64,000 bases of DNA from Polycladomyces zharkentensis. GTDB lineage: Bacteria > Bacillota > Bacilli > Thermoactinomycetales > JIR-001. The notes under the pieces are model-generated. The model had not been told where the DNA came from. It saw only the letters and a program-made list of their open reading frames with translations, and did no database searches. The stretch covers positions 186,280 through 250,279 of the forward strand of contig NZ_JAFHAP010000008.1 in assembly GCF_016938855.1 (NCBI RefSeq). Reading direction: 5' to 3'. The position numbers and the translations under genes are program-made. Each line of letters starts with the position of its first letter. Position 1 is the first letter of the stretch. This document shows positions 35,134-43,621 of this stretch, piece by piece.

Positions 35134-36342
35134 TTAATGTTTGGCGGAAACAGACGGGCCCTGTTTTCCATGTGCAAGAACAAAGGTGAGGAGCAATGCC
35201 AACAACAGCATCGTACCGATCATGGAGATAACGCCGTCCCATCCGAATCGGCTCCAAAAGAGACCGCCGCTGGTACCCATCACACTGGAACCGAGATAGT
35301 AGAAGAGCAGATACAACGACATGGCTTGCGTTTTGTACCGGTGTGCCTGTTTCCCCACCCAGCTGCTCACAACTGAGTGGCTGCCAAAGAAGCCGAACGT
35401 GAACAAGGCTACACCCGTGATTTTGACAACCAAATGCGGGTTGATCGTCAGTACGGCACCCAACAACATGATGCCAATCCCGTACCACAAAACGGTGGAG
35501 CGTCGGAACCGGTCGGCCAATCGTCCCATCCACGCGGAGCTGAATGTGCCGACCAGATAGACGATAAAGATCAACCCGACACTGGTTTGGCTCAAATCAT
35601 AAGGGGGTGCCATCAACGGATAACCGATGTAGTTGTATAAGGTGACAAAACCGCCCATCAGCAAAAATCCGATACCATAAAGACAAATAAGTGCAGGATC
35701 TTTTAAGTTACGCAACAATGATGACCACAGCCGACGCCAAGTGGTCCGTTTCGGAGAAAAATGGTGCGAATCCGGCAAGTTGCGCCAAAACCACAAACTG
35801 ATTAGTATACCGATCACACCCATAACGCCCAGTGCCACATGCCAGGAAAACTTCTCCGTCAGCCACCCTACCACCAGACGACCCGTCAATCCTCCCAATG
35901 CACTGCCGCCGACATAGATGCCCATCACACGCCCCATGTTTTTGGGATGAAATTCCTCATTCACATAGACCATGGCGATCGCAGGAAACCCGGCAAGTAC
36001 GATCCCCTGCAACGCACGAATCACCAGTAACAACGAGAAGCTGGGGCTGAATGCGGCCAAGATCGACAAAATCGCGGAGAGCATCAGCGAAACCGTCATG
36101 ATGGGTTTGCGCCCTTTCGATTCGGATACCACCGAGATGATCAGCATGCATACCGCAAGGGCGCCGGTTGTCAGCGACAGCGACAGGCTGGCCGATGCGG
36201 GTGAGACGTGAAACTGTTTTGCCAACAGTGGAATCAACGGCTGTGTACTGTATAGCGATGCGAACGTGACAAAGCTGCCTAAAAACAGGGCGGAAATTGC
36301 TTTTCCATAGTCATTGCTTCCTCTTTCGATATAATCATCCAC
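35134..36342 (-). CDS. MFS transporter (YnfM/YybF-like)
   Basis: 402 residues with 12 predicted membrane segments. SLYSTQPLIPLLAKQFHVSP at the first helix is typical of the YnfM/Bcr-related exporters, and ESKGRKPIMT is the MFS loop 2-3 motif. The second half carries GRLADRFRRST. It probably exports a drug-like or metabolic compound. It is divergent from the LysR gene at 36478, the usual regulator arrangement. Confidence 0.88.
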   Translation of the reverse strand: MDDYIERGSNDYGKAISALFLGSFVTFASLYSTQPLIPLLAKQFHVSPASASLSLSLTTGALAVCMLIISVVSESKGRKPIMTVSLMLSAILSILAAFSPSFSLLLVIRALQGIVLAGFPAIAMVYVNEEFHPKNMGRVMGIYVGGSALGGLTGRLVVGWLTEKFSWHVALGVMGVIGILISLWFWRNLPDSHHFSPKRTTWRRLWSSLLRNLKDPALICLYGIGFLLMGGFVTLYNYIGYPLMAPPYDLSQTSVGLIFIVYLVGTFSSAWMGRLADRFRRSTVLWYGIGIMLLGAVLTINPHLVVKITGVALFTFGFFGSHSVVSSWVGKQAHRYKTQAMSLYLLFYYLGSSVMGTSGGLFWSRFGWDGVISMIGTMLLLALLLTFVLAHGKQGPSVSAKH

Positions 36343-36402
36343 TGTGTGTCATCCCTTCCAACGACTCTAAATCATGACCTGATTCACTGTATCATCTTAC
36401 GC

Positions 36403-36431
36403 TTGACAGCTCATATTGTCCAATTTATTAT
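36403..36431 (+). promoter_or_regulatory. Sigma-A promoter of the LysR gene
   Basis: TTGACA, a 17-base spacer, then TATTAT. It lies 47 bases before the LysR start, inside the 135-base divergent region shared with the MFS transporter. Confidence 0.65.
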
Positions 36432-36477
36432 TTGCATGAGTTTCATGCGTTTTGGTTATGGATTGGAGGGGATGTAC

Positions 36478-37353
36478 ATGGAGTGGCAACAGCTGGAATA
36501 CTTTCAAACGGTTGCACGGGAGCAGCATTTTACCCGTGCCGCAAAAAAGCTTGCCATCTCCCAACCGGCACTGAGCCGCTCGATCGCCCGGTTGGAAGAA
36601 GAATTGGGAGTTCCGCTGTTTGAGAGGTCCGGCCGTTCCATTCGCCTCAATCGTTATGGAGAGATGTTTTTGGAGCAAGTGGATGCCGCTCTCGGTCTGA
36701 TAAACGAAGGCGTGCAAAAACTGCGGGACATGGTGGACCCTGAGCGGGGTACGGTGTCGCTGGCGTTCCTGCATACTTTGGGAACACATTTGGTACCGGA
36801 TTTATTGGGTTCTTTTCGAAAGGAACACCCGCACATTCAGTTCCAATTGTTCCAAGACGCCTCTTCCGTTCTGTTTGAGCGGTTAAAGGCAGGGGAATTG
36901 GATCTGTGCCTGTCGTCCGGACCCGTAAAAATGTCGGGTGTGGTGTGGGAAGAATTGTTTCGGGACGAGTTGTACGTGATTGTTCCCGAACACCATCCAT
37001 TGGCCGATCGGGACGAAATCAACCTGTGGGAAATTGCGGACGAACCGTTTATCTCCCTGAAGAAGGGATACGGTTTGCGCGCATTGACCGACCGACTGTG
37101 CCGACAAGCGGGATTTACGCCGAACATCACGTTTGAGGGAGAAGAGGTGACCACTGTGGCCGGTCTGGTTTCCGCCGGGTTGGGGGTGGCGCTCATTCCG
37201 GAAACCGGAGGGGAAGATATGCGACAAATCCGGCGCTTACATGTGAGATCCCCGCATTGTCAGCGTGTGATCGGGATCGCGTGGGTGGAAGGGAGGTACC
37301 TGTCTCCGGCCGCGAAGTTGTTTCGCCAGTTTGTGTTGGACCATTTTCGGTGA
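36478..37353 (+). CDS. LysR-family transcriptional regulator
   Basis: 291 residues from ATG 36478 (MEWQQLEYFQTVAREQHFTRAA...), with GGAGGGG six bases upstream; the longer frame from 36346 has no ribosome site. The N-terminal winged helix-turn-helix (FTRAAKKLAISQPALSRSIARLEEELG) is followed by a periplasmic-binding-like effector domain. It probably controls the divergent MFS gene; the effector is unknown. Confidence 0.9.
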   Translation: MEWQQLEYFQTVAREQHFTRAAKKLAISQPALSRSIARLEEELGVPLFERSGRSIRLNRYGEMFLEQVDAALGLINEGVQKLRDMVDPERGTVSLAFLHTLGTHLVPDLLGSFRKEHPHIQFQLFQDASSVLFERLKAGELDLCLSSGPVKMSGVVWEELFRDELYVIVPEHHPLADRDEINLWEIADEPFISLKKGYGLRALTDRLCRQAGFTPNITFEGEEVTTVAGLVSAGLGVALIPETGGEDMRQIRRLHVRSPHCQRVIGIAWVEGRYLSPAAKLFRQFVLDHFR

Positions 37354-37360
37354 GGAATGG

Positions 37361-37393
37361 TCGGGCAAGTGAGCTGAAACCCATCTTGCCCGA
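37361..37393 (+). terminator. Hairpin after the LysR gene
   Basis: TCGGGCAAG and CTTGCCCGA form a nine-base stem with a 15-base loop. The following CAAAACC is poor in T, so termination strength is uncertain. The remaining bases to 37650 hold no recognisable gene. Confidence 0.4.
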
Positions 37394-37650
37394 CAAAACC
37401 TTGGGTATCATTTCTAACACTCTCATACACTCTTCCGGTATGCAGCGGATACTTATGGAGGGTTGGATCTCCGGTTTGCCGAAGCTCGTACAAATGTGGA
37501 ACGAATACAGGATATGGTGCCATAGGAATTCACGCTTATGGTACAGGGAACGGCGAAGTGTATCATCATGGCCCTCGACTGTGGCCATATGCTGCAGCCG
37601 TTCTACTTGATTTTGCCCATTATGAGTGATCGTCGTGAGGAGGTGTACCA

Positions 37651-38073
37651 GTGTGTTGGCTGAGGTGTTTCCTTGTGATTTTTTTGATGGGCTCCGTTAT
37701 GGGTTGTGTACAGGATGATAATCAACCATCACAACATAGCCAACAACCCACTAAGCACATACAGGAACCACCAAACACTGAACAACCAACACCTTCCGAG
37801 GAAAGAGAAATCGTGAAGTTGTCAGGCAAGGTAGAAGATACAGAAGGGAAACCGATTCAAGATGTTGCCATTCTCCCTGAACCCCAATTCAAGCTGAAAT
37901 ACCCTTGGAAGGAAATCGGCTATCTTACAAGTAAAAAAGGGACATACACGGTGTCTTTGGAACCAGGCCCGTACAAGATCACAACCAAAAAAAGCGGATA
38001 TGAAATTCAGACCAAAAGAGTCATGGTGAAGGAAAATACCGTAGTGAACTTTGAGCTCAAAAGAGAAAAATGA
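37651..38073 (+). CDS. Lipoprotein with carboxypeptidase regulatory-like domain
   Basis: 140 residues from GTG 37651, with GGAGGTG upstream. The signal peptide ends in the lipobox GSVMGC, so it should be anchored on the outside of the membrane. A Gln/Pro/Thr-rich linker (residues 22-55) is followed by a beta-sandwich domain (KLSGKVEDTEGKPIQDVAIL, then GTYTVSLEPGPYKITTKKSGYE) typical of carboxypeptidase regulatory-like folds. The function is unknown. It is AT-richer than its neighbours. Confidence 0.8.
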   Translation: MCWLRCFLVIFLMGSVMGCVQDDNQPSQHSQQPTKHIQEPPNTEQPTPSEEREIVKLSGKVEDTEGKPIQDVAILPEPQFKLKYPWKEIGYLTSKKGTYTVSLEPGPYKITTKKSGYEIQTKRVMVKENTVVNFELKREK

Positions 38074-38189
38074 TATTTATCTAAAATAAAATGAGACTTG
38101 ATCATCCCAAAATCAGCACATAGACAGGTATCAAACTAACCGATATAAACCCGCAAATGAAAAAGACCTCCTTATGGGTATTGGGGGGG

Positions 38190-38212
38190 AGAGGGGAACC
38201 CCTCTATTTTTT
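38190..38212 (+). terminator. Rho-independent terminator
   Basis: AGAGGGG and CCCCTCT pair around AA, followed by ATTTTTT. It lies about 115 bases after the lipoprotein gene. Confidence 0.75.
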
Positions 38213-38280
38213 CTGGGGGTGTGGATGTTTTCCTTCGTTTCCCATCTTAGGAGGGACGACGACGATTCACGAAATGGGGA

Positions 38281-38307
38281 GCCACTCTGGAAAATGAGTG
38301 GTTTTTT
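38281..38307 (+). terminator. Second terminator-like hairpin
   Basis: CCACTC and GAGTGG are followed by TTTTTT. Two terminators within 100 bases insulate the TetR/fatty-acid operon. The rest of 38308-38544 shows no gene. Confidence 0.7.
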
Positions 38308-38544
38308 GTCTTGAAAACGAACGTTTTTGAGACTTTCCGACGAAGCCCCTTGTGTTGCCGCCAACAGGCTTTATTTCGGTCTCAAAAGTCATTATCAAAC
38401 TCAATGTATCAATAGTGACCATTTATGGTAACTACTTTACCCCTGGTGAGAGCTCCAAAATGCTCATTGAAAACATCGCGCATAAATTATTAATCAATTT
38501 TAAATAAGCAGAACGGATTGACAATTGGGTTCAACTATTCTACA

Positions 38545-38564
38545 ATACCAGTACGTACTGGTAT
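38545..38564. promoter_or_regulatory. Perfect 20-base palindrome, TetR operator candidate
   Basis: ATACCAGTACGTACTGGTAT is a perfect inverted repeat 20 bases before the TetR start codon, the classic position for autoregulation. It shares the TACC-GTAC core with the palindrome at 39229-39246. Confidence 0.75.
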
Positions 38565-38584
38565 CAATCAGGGAGTGATCGATC

Positions 38585-39214
38585 GTGCAACCTTTACTTT
38601 TCACCACCAAGATGCCGCAACATGCCCGGGACAAGATTCTGTTTGCCGCTCTGCAGCTCTTCACCTCCAAAGGGTTTCAGGAAACATCCATCCTGGAAGT
38701 GGTGGAGACGGCCCGGGTCTCCAAAACCACCTTTTACAACTTTTTCCGCAACAAAGAGGAACTCCTCGTCCGCTTGTTCGAGCAGCTGGCAGAAGAGATC
38801 CTGGATGAGGTGAAACGGGCTGTACGCGAGGAGAAACAGGCCACTTACAAAGGGTTTGCCGGAATTCGTCGATACCTCCAACTGTGCACAGAACGGGATT
38901 CCGTCGCCCGTCTGTTGTTGATCACAGCCGCCGGTGTGAGTGGGGAAGTGGAGGCGGTGCGCCGGAAGGCACATGCCCGCTTTGCCCGCCTGATTCAACG
39001 GACGGCACTGGAGGTCATGCCGGAAAAGGTTTCGGAAGCAGAAATCGAGGTGGTGTCCAAGGCGATGGTAGGGGCGGTCAATGAAGTGGTGATCCAGCGG
39101 GTGGCCGATGGATCGGAAGAAATGGACATCGATCATCTGGCCCGGCTGCTGAATCGGATTGTGGTGAGCTCCTTCACGAATCTGACCGTGGGGCGCCCCA
39201 CTCCGTCAAAGTAG
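38585..39214 (+). CDS. TetR/AcrR-family regulator of the fatty-acid operon
   Basis: 209 residues from GTG 38585; ATG 38612 is an alternative. The N-terminal helix-turn-helix reads ILFAALQLFTSKGFQETSILEVVETARVSKTTFYNFFRNKEELL. The C-terminal ligand domain is helical. It precedes the acyl-CoA dehydrogenase, LACS and thiolase genes. The general arrangement matches FadR-type TetR repressors of Bacillales that release DNA on binding long-chain acyl-CoA, which is the likely role here. Operator candidates flank it at 38545 and 39229. Confidence 0.88.
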   Translation: MQPLLFTTKMPQHARDKILFAALQLFTSKGFQETSILEVVETARVSKTTFYNFFRNKEELLVRLFEQLAEEILDEVKRAVREEKQATYKGFAGIRRYLQLCTERDSVARLLLITAAGVSGEVEAVRRKAHARFARLIQRTALEVMPEKVSEAEIEVVSKAMVGAVNEVVIQRVADGSEEMDIDHLARLLNRIVVSSFTNLTVGRPTPSK

Positions 39215-39228
39215 TCGGATGATCCCTG

Positions 39229-39246
39229 ATGCATACCGGTACGCAT
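39229..39246. promoter_or_regulatory. Second TetR operator candidate
   Basis: ATGCATACCGGTACGCAT is a near-perfect palindrome (one mismatched pair), 23 bases before the acyl-CoA dehydrogenase gene. Its TACCGGTAC core resembles the 38545 operator. Confidence 0.6.
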
Positions 39247-39269
39247 GAGAATTGAAGGGAGGCGTGACC

Positions 39270-40439
39270 ATGTTTACCCGGCAGGGACAGCAGTCTTCCT
39301 TGTGTTTTCAACTTTCCCCGGAACAGGAAGAGTTGCGTAAGTGGGCACACGGATTTGCAGAGAAGGAGATTCGTCCGGTGGCTGCGGAGTACGACGAGCG
39401 GGAAGAGTTTCCCATGGAAGTGTTCAGAAAGGCAGCCAAAGCAGGCTTGACCAGTTTTGCCTGCCCCGAGGAGTACGGTGGCGGCGGGTTGACCAGTGTG
39501 ATGGCCGCTTGTCTCATTAATGAGGAACTGTTCTGGGGATGTGCCGGCATCGCCACTTCCATCTCGGCGATCGGACTCGCAGGTCTCCCCATCTACTACA
39601 TGGGGACCGAAGAGCAAAAGAAAAAGTGGCTCCCCTATCTCTGTGATCCGGAAAATCCCCGTCTGGGCGCCATGGCGCTGACGGAACCGGGGGCTGGCTC
39701 CGATGTGAAGGCGATCCAGACAAGGGCGGTGTTGGACGGGGACGAGTGGGTTCTCAACGGCCGTAAATGTTTCATCACCAATGGCGGAATCGCCGATCTT
39801 TACGTGATTTTCGCCAAAACAGACCCGGATGCGGGCTATCACGGGGTGTCTGCCTTCATCGTTCCCGGAGATACGCCGGGGCTGTCGGGAGGCAAGAAGG
39901 AGCGGAAGATGGGGATTCGCGCTTCCCACACCGGCGATGTCATTCTGGAGGATGTCAGGGTTCCCAGGGAAAACCTGCTCGGTGAGGAGAACATGGCATT
40001 CTTCGGGGCGATGAAAATGCTGGAGTATTCCCGTCCTGCAGTGGCCGCCGCAGCGGTCGGCGTAGCCCGGGCCGCATACGAATATGCATTGGAGTATGCC
40101 AAGCAGCGGGTGCAGTTTGGTCGGCCGATCATCAAAAACCAGGCTATCGCCTTTATGTTGGCGGATATGAAAACCAAGATTGATGCAGCCCGGTTGCTGA
40201 CATGGAGAGCGGCGGATTTGGCGGACCGGGGAGAGTCCTGCGCTGTGGAAGGGAGCATGGCCAAAGCCTTTGCGGCGGAGACGGCCATGGAGGTAACCAC
40301 CAATGCGGTGCAAATTCTGGGCGGTTATGGCTACATGCGGGATTATCCGGTGGAAAAATGGATGCGGGATGCCAAGATTCTGTCCATCTATGAAGGGACA
40401 ACTCAAATTCAGAAAAAAGTGATTTCCGCTGGATTATAA
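39270..40439 (+). CDS. Acyl-CoA dehydrogenase
   Basis: 389 residues from ATG 39270, with AAGGGAGG seven bases upstream. ALTEPGAGSDVKAIQTRA is the flavin loop, QILGGYGYMRDYPVEKWMRD the dimer and flavin contact region, and IYEGTTQIQKK holds the catalytic Glu. Everything is intact and of normal length. As the first structural gene of the TetR-controlled operon, it performs the first oxidation of fatty acyl-CoA beta-oxidation. Confidence 0.93.
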   Translation: MFTRQGQQSSLCFQLSPEQEELRKWAHGFAEKEIRPVAAEYDEREEFPMEVFRKAAKAGLTSFACPEEYGGGGLTSVMAACLINEELFWGCAGIATSISAIGLAGLPIYYMGTEEQKKKWLPYLCDPENPRLGAMALTEPGAGSDVKAIQTRAVLDGDEWVLNGRKCFITNGGIADLYVIFAKTDPDAGYHGVSAFIVPGDTPGLSGGKKERKMGIRASHTGDVILEDVRVPRENLLGEENMAFFGAMKMLEYSRPAVAAAAVGVARAAYEYALEYAKQRVQFGRPIIKNQAIAFMLADMKTKIDAARLLTWRAADLADRGESCAVEGSMAKAFAAETAMEVTTNAVQILGGYGYMRDYPVEKWMRDAKILSIYEGTTQIQKKVISAGL

Positions 40440-40474
40440 AACATTTTCATTAATCAAAAAAATAGGAGGAATTC

Positions 40475-40834
40475 ATGATGAGCAATCGTTACAGTGCCGA
40501 CATGAAAACGGCTGAGGTGTTTCAGGAAATCGAGAAGCGAATCAATGAGAATCCCAAACCTGTTGAAGGAATTGAAAGCGTTTACCAGTTTGAGTTGAGC
40601 GGGGACGACGGAGCAACCTACCAGCTGCACCTGTCCAACGGTACCGCCAAAGTGGTGGAGGGGCCGACGGATTCCGCCGATTGCACGTTGCAGATGGACG
40701 CCAAGGATTTTAAAGACATGCTGTTGGGCAATTTGAACGGAACGGCGGCATTCATGACCGGGAAGCTGAAGATCAAAGGCGATATGAGCAAGGCGATCAA
40801 GCTGCAGACCATTCTCAGCAAATACGAAGTATGA
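40475..40834 (+). CDS. SCP2 sterol-carrier domain protein
   Basis: 119 residues; ATG 40475 or 40478 after AGGAGGAATTC. FELSGDDGATYQLHLSNGTAKVVEG, ADCTLQMDAKDFKDMLLGNLNGTAAFMTGKLKIKGDM is a full SCP2 fold, a lipid-binding pocket domain. In beta-oxidation operons such proteins are thought to bind or shuttle fatty acyl-CoA. It is transcribed between the dehydrogenase and the acyl-CoA synthetase. Confidence 0.9.
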   Translation: MMSNRYSADMKTAEVFQEIEKRINENPKPVEGIESVYQFELSGDDGATYQLHLSNGTAKVVEGPTDSADCTLQMDAKDFKDMLLGNLNGTAAFMTGKLKIKGDMSKAIKLQTILSKYEV

Positions 40835-40895
40835 CGACGGGGCCGGGGTGAGGGAGAAGCCGTACGAGGTTCACCATGATGGGAGGCCGGTGTCC

Positions 40896-42740
40896 ATGAA
40901 GCCGAATAATCTGCTGGACATGGTACGGCGAACGGTAAACAATTTTCCGGACAAAACGGCATTGATGTACAAAAACGACGGGCTGTACAAGGGCATCACC
41001 TACCGCCAACTGTGGGAACAGATACGGGATACAGCTGCAGGGCTGGCCCGTCTCGGATTGCGGAGCGGGGATAAAGTGGCTCTCATCTCCGAGAACCATC
41101 CCTATTGGCCGGTGACGGATTTGGCTGTCGCCAGCCTGGGCGGGGTGAGTGTGCCGGTGTATCCGACGTTGCCTGCGGATCAGGTGGCCTTCATCCTGAA
41201 AAACGCGGATTGCCGGATGGCCGTGGTCGAGGACGAAGATCAGCTGGAAAAAATCCGGGATTACAGAACGGAACTGACACACATCGTGATCATGAAACCG
41301 GGTCCGGGTTTCACTGGGGATCAAGGTATTCTCACTTTTGATACTTTACTGAAGGAAGGCGCCGCGCATCCCCTGGAGAATTGGGAGAAAGAGCTGAATC
41401 GGATCGGCCGCGATCATCTGGTCACAATCATTCACACTTCCGGTACGACCGGCCGCCCCAAAGGCGTGATGCTCACTCACGGCAATTTCTTGGCCAACAT
41501 GGAGGGGGTTCATTTCTGGTGTCTGGAAGTGCGCCCCGATGATGTGTTTCTCTCTTATCTCCCCCTGTCTCACGTCTTTGAGCGAATGGCAGGGCAATAC
41601 ATCCCTTTCTCCGTGGGGGCGACGATTGCTTACGCGGAAAATGTCAACACCATTCAGGAGAATTTGCAGGAAGTCAAACCCACGGTGATGACCAGCGTAC
41701 CCCGTCTGTTTGAAAAGGTGTACGCCCGGGTTCAGGAACAGGTCAATGCGGGAACACCGTTGCGGCGCAAGATTTTCGATTGGGCGATCCGGGTGGGGAT
41801 GGAGCGGTATGAATACTATTTGCGCACCCCCATTGACGAACTCCTGCTGGGGGACGGTATGCCTCCGAAGTTGAAACGGCAATGGAAGATCGCCGAACGT
41901 CTCGTCTACCGTAAGGTAAAAGAACGCCTCGGCGGGAGGATCAGGGGGATGGTCTCCGGCGGAGCGCCGCTTAACCCGGAGATCGCCCGATTCTTTTGGG
42001 CGATCAACCTGCCGGTACTGGAAGGGTATGGTATGACGGAGACGGCTCCCGTGATCGCGACCAATCCGATGGTTCGAACGAAGATCGGCACGGTGGGAAA
42101 ACCGCTGCCCAACTTGGAAGTACGCATCGCTGACGACGGGGAAGTGCTGGTCAAGGGACCCAACGTGATGCAGGGATACTACAAAAACCCGGAAGCCACC
42201 AACGAACAGATTCGGGACGGATGGTTGCACACGGGGGACCTGGGGGAGCTGGACGAGGACGGGTACCTGAAAATCATTGACCGCAAGAAAAACCTGATCA
42301 TCTTGTCCACCGGAAAAAACCTTGCTCCTCAACCCGTTGAAAACGCCATCAACAACAGTCCCTACATCGCCCAGTCCGTCCTGATCGGCCACGGGCGCAA
42401 GTACGTGATCGCTTTGGTGGTGCCCGACTTTGAGAATCTGGAGCCTTGGGCCCGGAAACAAGGATGGCCCACCGAATCCCGGGAAGCGTTGGTCCGCCGC
42501 GCCGAGGTGAAAGAGTTGCTGCAACGAGAGGTACAACGGCTGACTGCCGGTTTTGCCTCCTACGAGCAGCCGAAAAAAGTGCTCGTGGCGGAAAAGGAAT
42601 GGACCGTCGAAGACGGTGAGCTCACGCCTACCCTCAAGGTGCGGGTGAAGGAAATCGAGAAGCGGTACCGGGAAGCCATTGATCGGGCTTACGACGAAGA
42701 GACGCCGTCGAAAACGGAAATGGCCACGGTACAAGCTTAA
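40896..42740 (+). CDS. Long-chain acyl-CoA synthetase (AMP-forming)
   Basis: 614 residues from ATG 40896, with GGGAGG nine bases upstream; the frame is open back to GTG 40848. IIHTSGTTGRPKGVMLTH is the P-loop, YLPLSHVFERMAGQY, GYGMTETAPVIATNP and LHTGDLGELDEDGYLKIIDRKK follow, and the late insert LAPQPVENAINNSPYIAQSV is characteristic of the LACS (FAA1/ACSL) branch of about 600 residues. It activates long-chain fatty acids for the operon's beta-oxidation enzymes. Confidence 0.92.
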   Translation: MKPNNLLDMVRRTVNNFPDKTALMYKNDGLYKGITYRQLWEQIRDTAAGLARLGLRSGDKVALISENHPYWPVTDLAVASLGGVSVPVYPTLPADQVAFILKNADCRMAVVEDEDQLEKIRDYRTELTHIVIMKPGPGFTGDQGILTFDTLLKEGAAHPLENWEKELNRIGRDHLVTIIHTSGTTGRPKGVMLTHGNFLANMEGVHFWCLEVRPDDVFLSYLPLSHVFERMAGQYIPFSVGATIAYAENVNTIQENLQEVKPTVMTSVPRLFEKVYARVQEQVNAGTPLRRKIFDWAIRVGMERYEYYLRTPIDELLLGDGMPPKLKRQWKIAERLVYRKVKERLGGRIRGMVSGGAPLNPEIARFFWAINLPVLEGYGMTETAPVIATNPMVRTKIGTVGKPLPNLEVRIADDGEVLVKGPNVMQGYYKNPEATNEQIRDGWLHTGDLGELDEDGYLKIIDRKKNLIILSTGKNLAPQPVENAINNSPYIAQSVLIGHGRKYVIALVVPDFENLEPWARKQGWPTESREALVRRAEVKELLQREVQRLTAGFASYEQPKKVLVAEKEWTVEDGELTPTLKVRVKEIEKRYREAIDRAYDEETPSKTEMATVQA

Positions 42741-42779
42741 ATGATTGATTATTCATTCAGAGGATGGGAGGGAAGATGG

Positions 42780-43610
42780 ATGACGTATTCGCTGGAAGGA
42801 AAAGTGGCATTGGTGACGGGTGCCTCCCGGGGATTGGGCCGTGCGGATGCGCTTGCCTTGGCCAGGGCGGGAGCTGACGTGGTGATTACGGATATCCTCT
42901 TGGAAAGCGAAAATAACGAAGAAATCGCCGAAACATACGGGCCGATCAGCCAAGTGATGCAATCCACCGGTGTCGTTTATGCCGAAAAAACGGCGGAAGA
43001 GATCCGCAAAATGGGACGGCGTTCCATGGCCATCCGCATGGATGTGACCGATCGGGAGCAAGTGGCGGAAGTGTTCCGCCTCGTGAAGGAGGAGATGGGG
43101 GGGATCCACATTCTCATCAACAACGCGGGGACATTGGATCACGTTTCCCAGATCGAACATCAGAATGACGCCTTTTGGGAACGGGATCTGAAAGTCAATC
43201 TGACCGGCGCCTACAACACCACCAAGGCCGTCTGGCCGATCATGAAGGAGCAAAAGTGGGGACGGATCATCAACATGGCTTCCGTGGCCGGCACGCTGGG
43301 TGGTTTCGGTCAGGCGAGCTACTCCGCCACCAAAGCGGGAATTTTGGGGTTCACCAAGAGCATGGCCTTGGAGGGGGCGCGCTACAACATCACCGTGAAT
43401 GCGATCGTTCCGGGGATTATCAACACCGAGGCCTTCCAGATGATCAATCCCAAGATGAAGGAGCGAATGATCCAGCGCACCGCTTTCAAACGGCCGGGAG
43501 AACCGGAGGATATCGCCCATGCGATTTGTTTCCTGGCCTCGGATCACGCTCGCTACATCACCGGGATCGAACTGAACGTCTCCGGCGGAATCGAACTGTT
43601 CACCTTTTAG
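42780..43610 (+). CDS. SDR-family 3-hydroxyacyl-CoA dehydrogenase-like
   Basis: 276 residues from ATG 42780, with GGGAGGGAAG upstream. TGASRGLGRADA is the NAD loop, NNAGTLDHVS follows, and MASVAGTLGGFGQASYSATKAG contains the Ser-Tyr-Lys set. An insert of about 25 residues near position 40-65 (LESENNEEIAETYGP) distinguishes it from FabG. It likely replaces a classical 3-hydroxyacyl-CoA dehydrogenase, which is absent from this operon. Confidence 0.87.
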   Translation: MTYSLEGKVALVTGASRGLGRADALALARAGADVVITDILLESENNEEIAETYGPISQVMQSTGVVYAEKTAEEIRKMGRRSMAIRMDVTDREQVAEVFRLVKEEMGGIHILINNAGTLDHVSQIEHQNDAFWERDLKVNLTGAYNTTKAVWPIMKEQKWGRIINMASVAGTLGGFGQASYSATKAGILGFTKSMALEGARYNITVNAIVPGIINTEAFQMINPKMKERMIQRTAFKRPGEPEDIAHAICFLASDHARYITGIELNVSGGIELFTF

Positions 43611-43621
43611 GAGGGATCGGG

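Noticed and set aside
41346-42734. A 462-codon minus-strand frame opposite the acyl-CoA synthetase
   Set aside because: It is the mirror of a strongly supported LACS gene, with a low-complexity composition and no motif.
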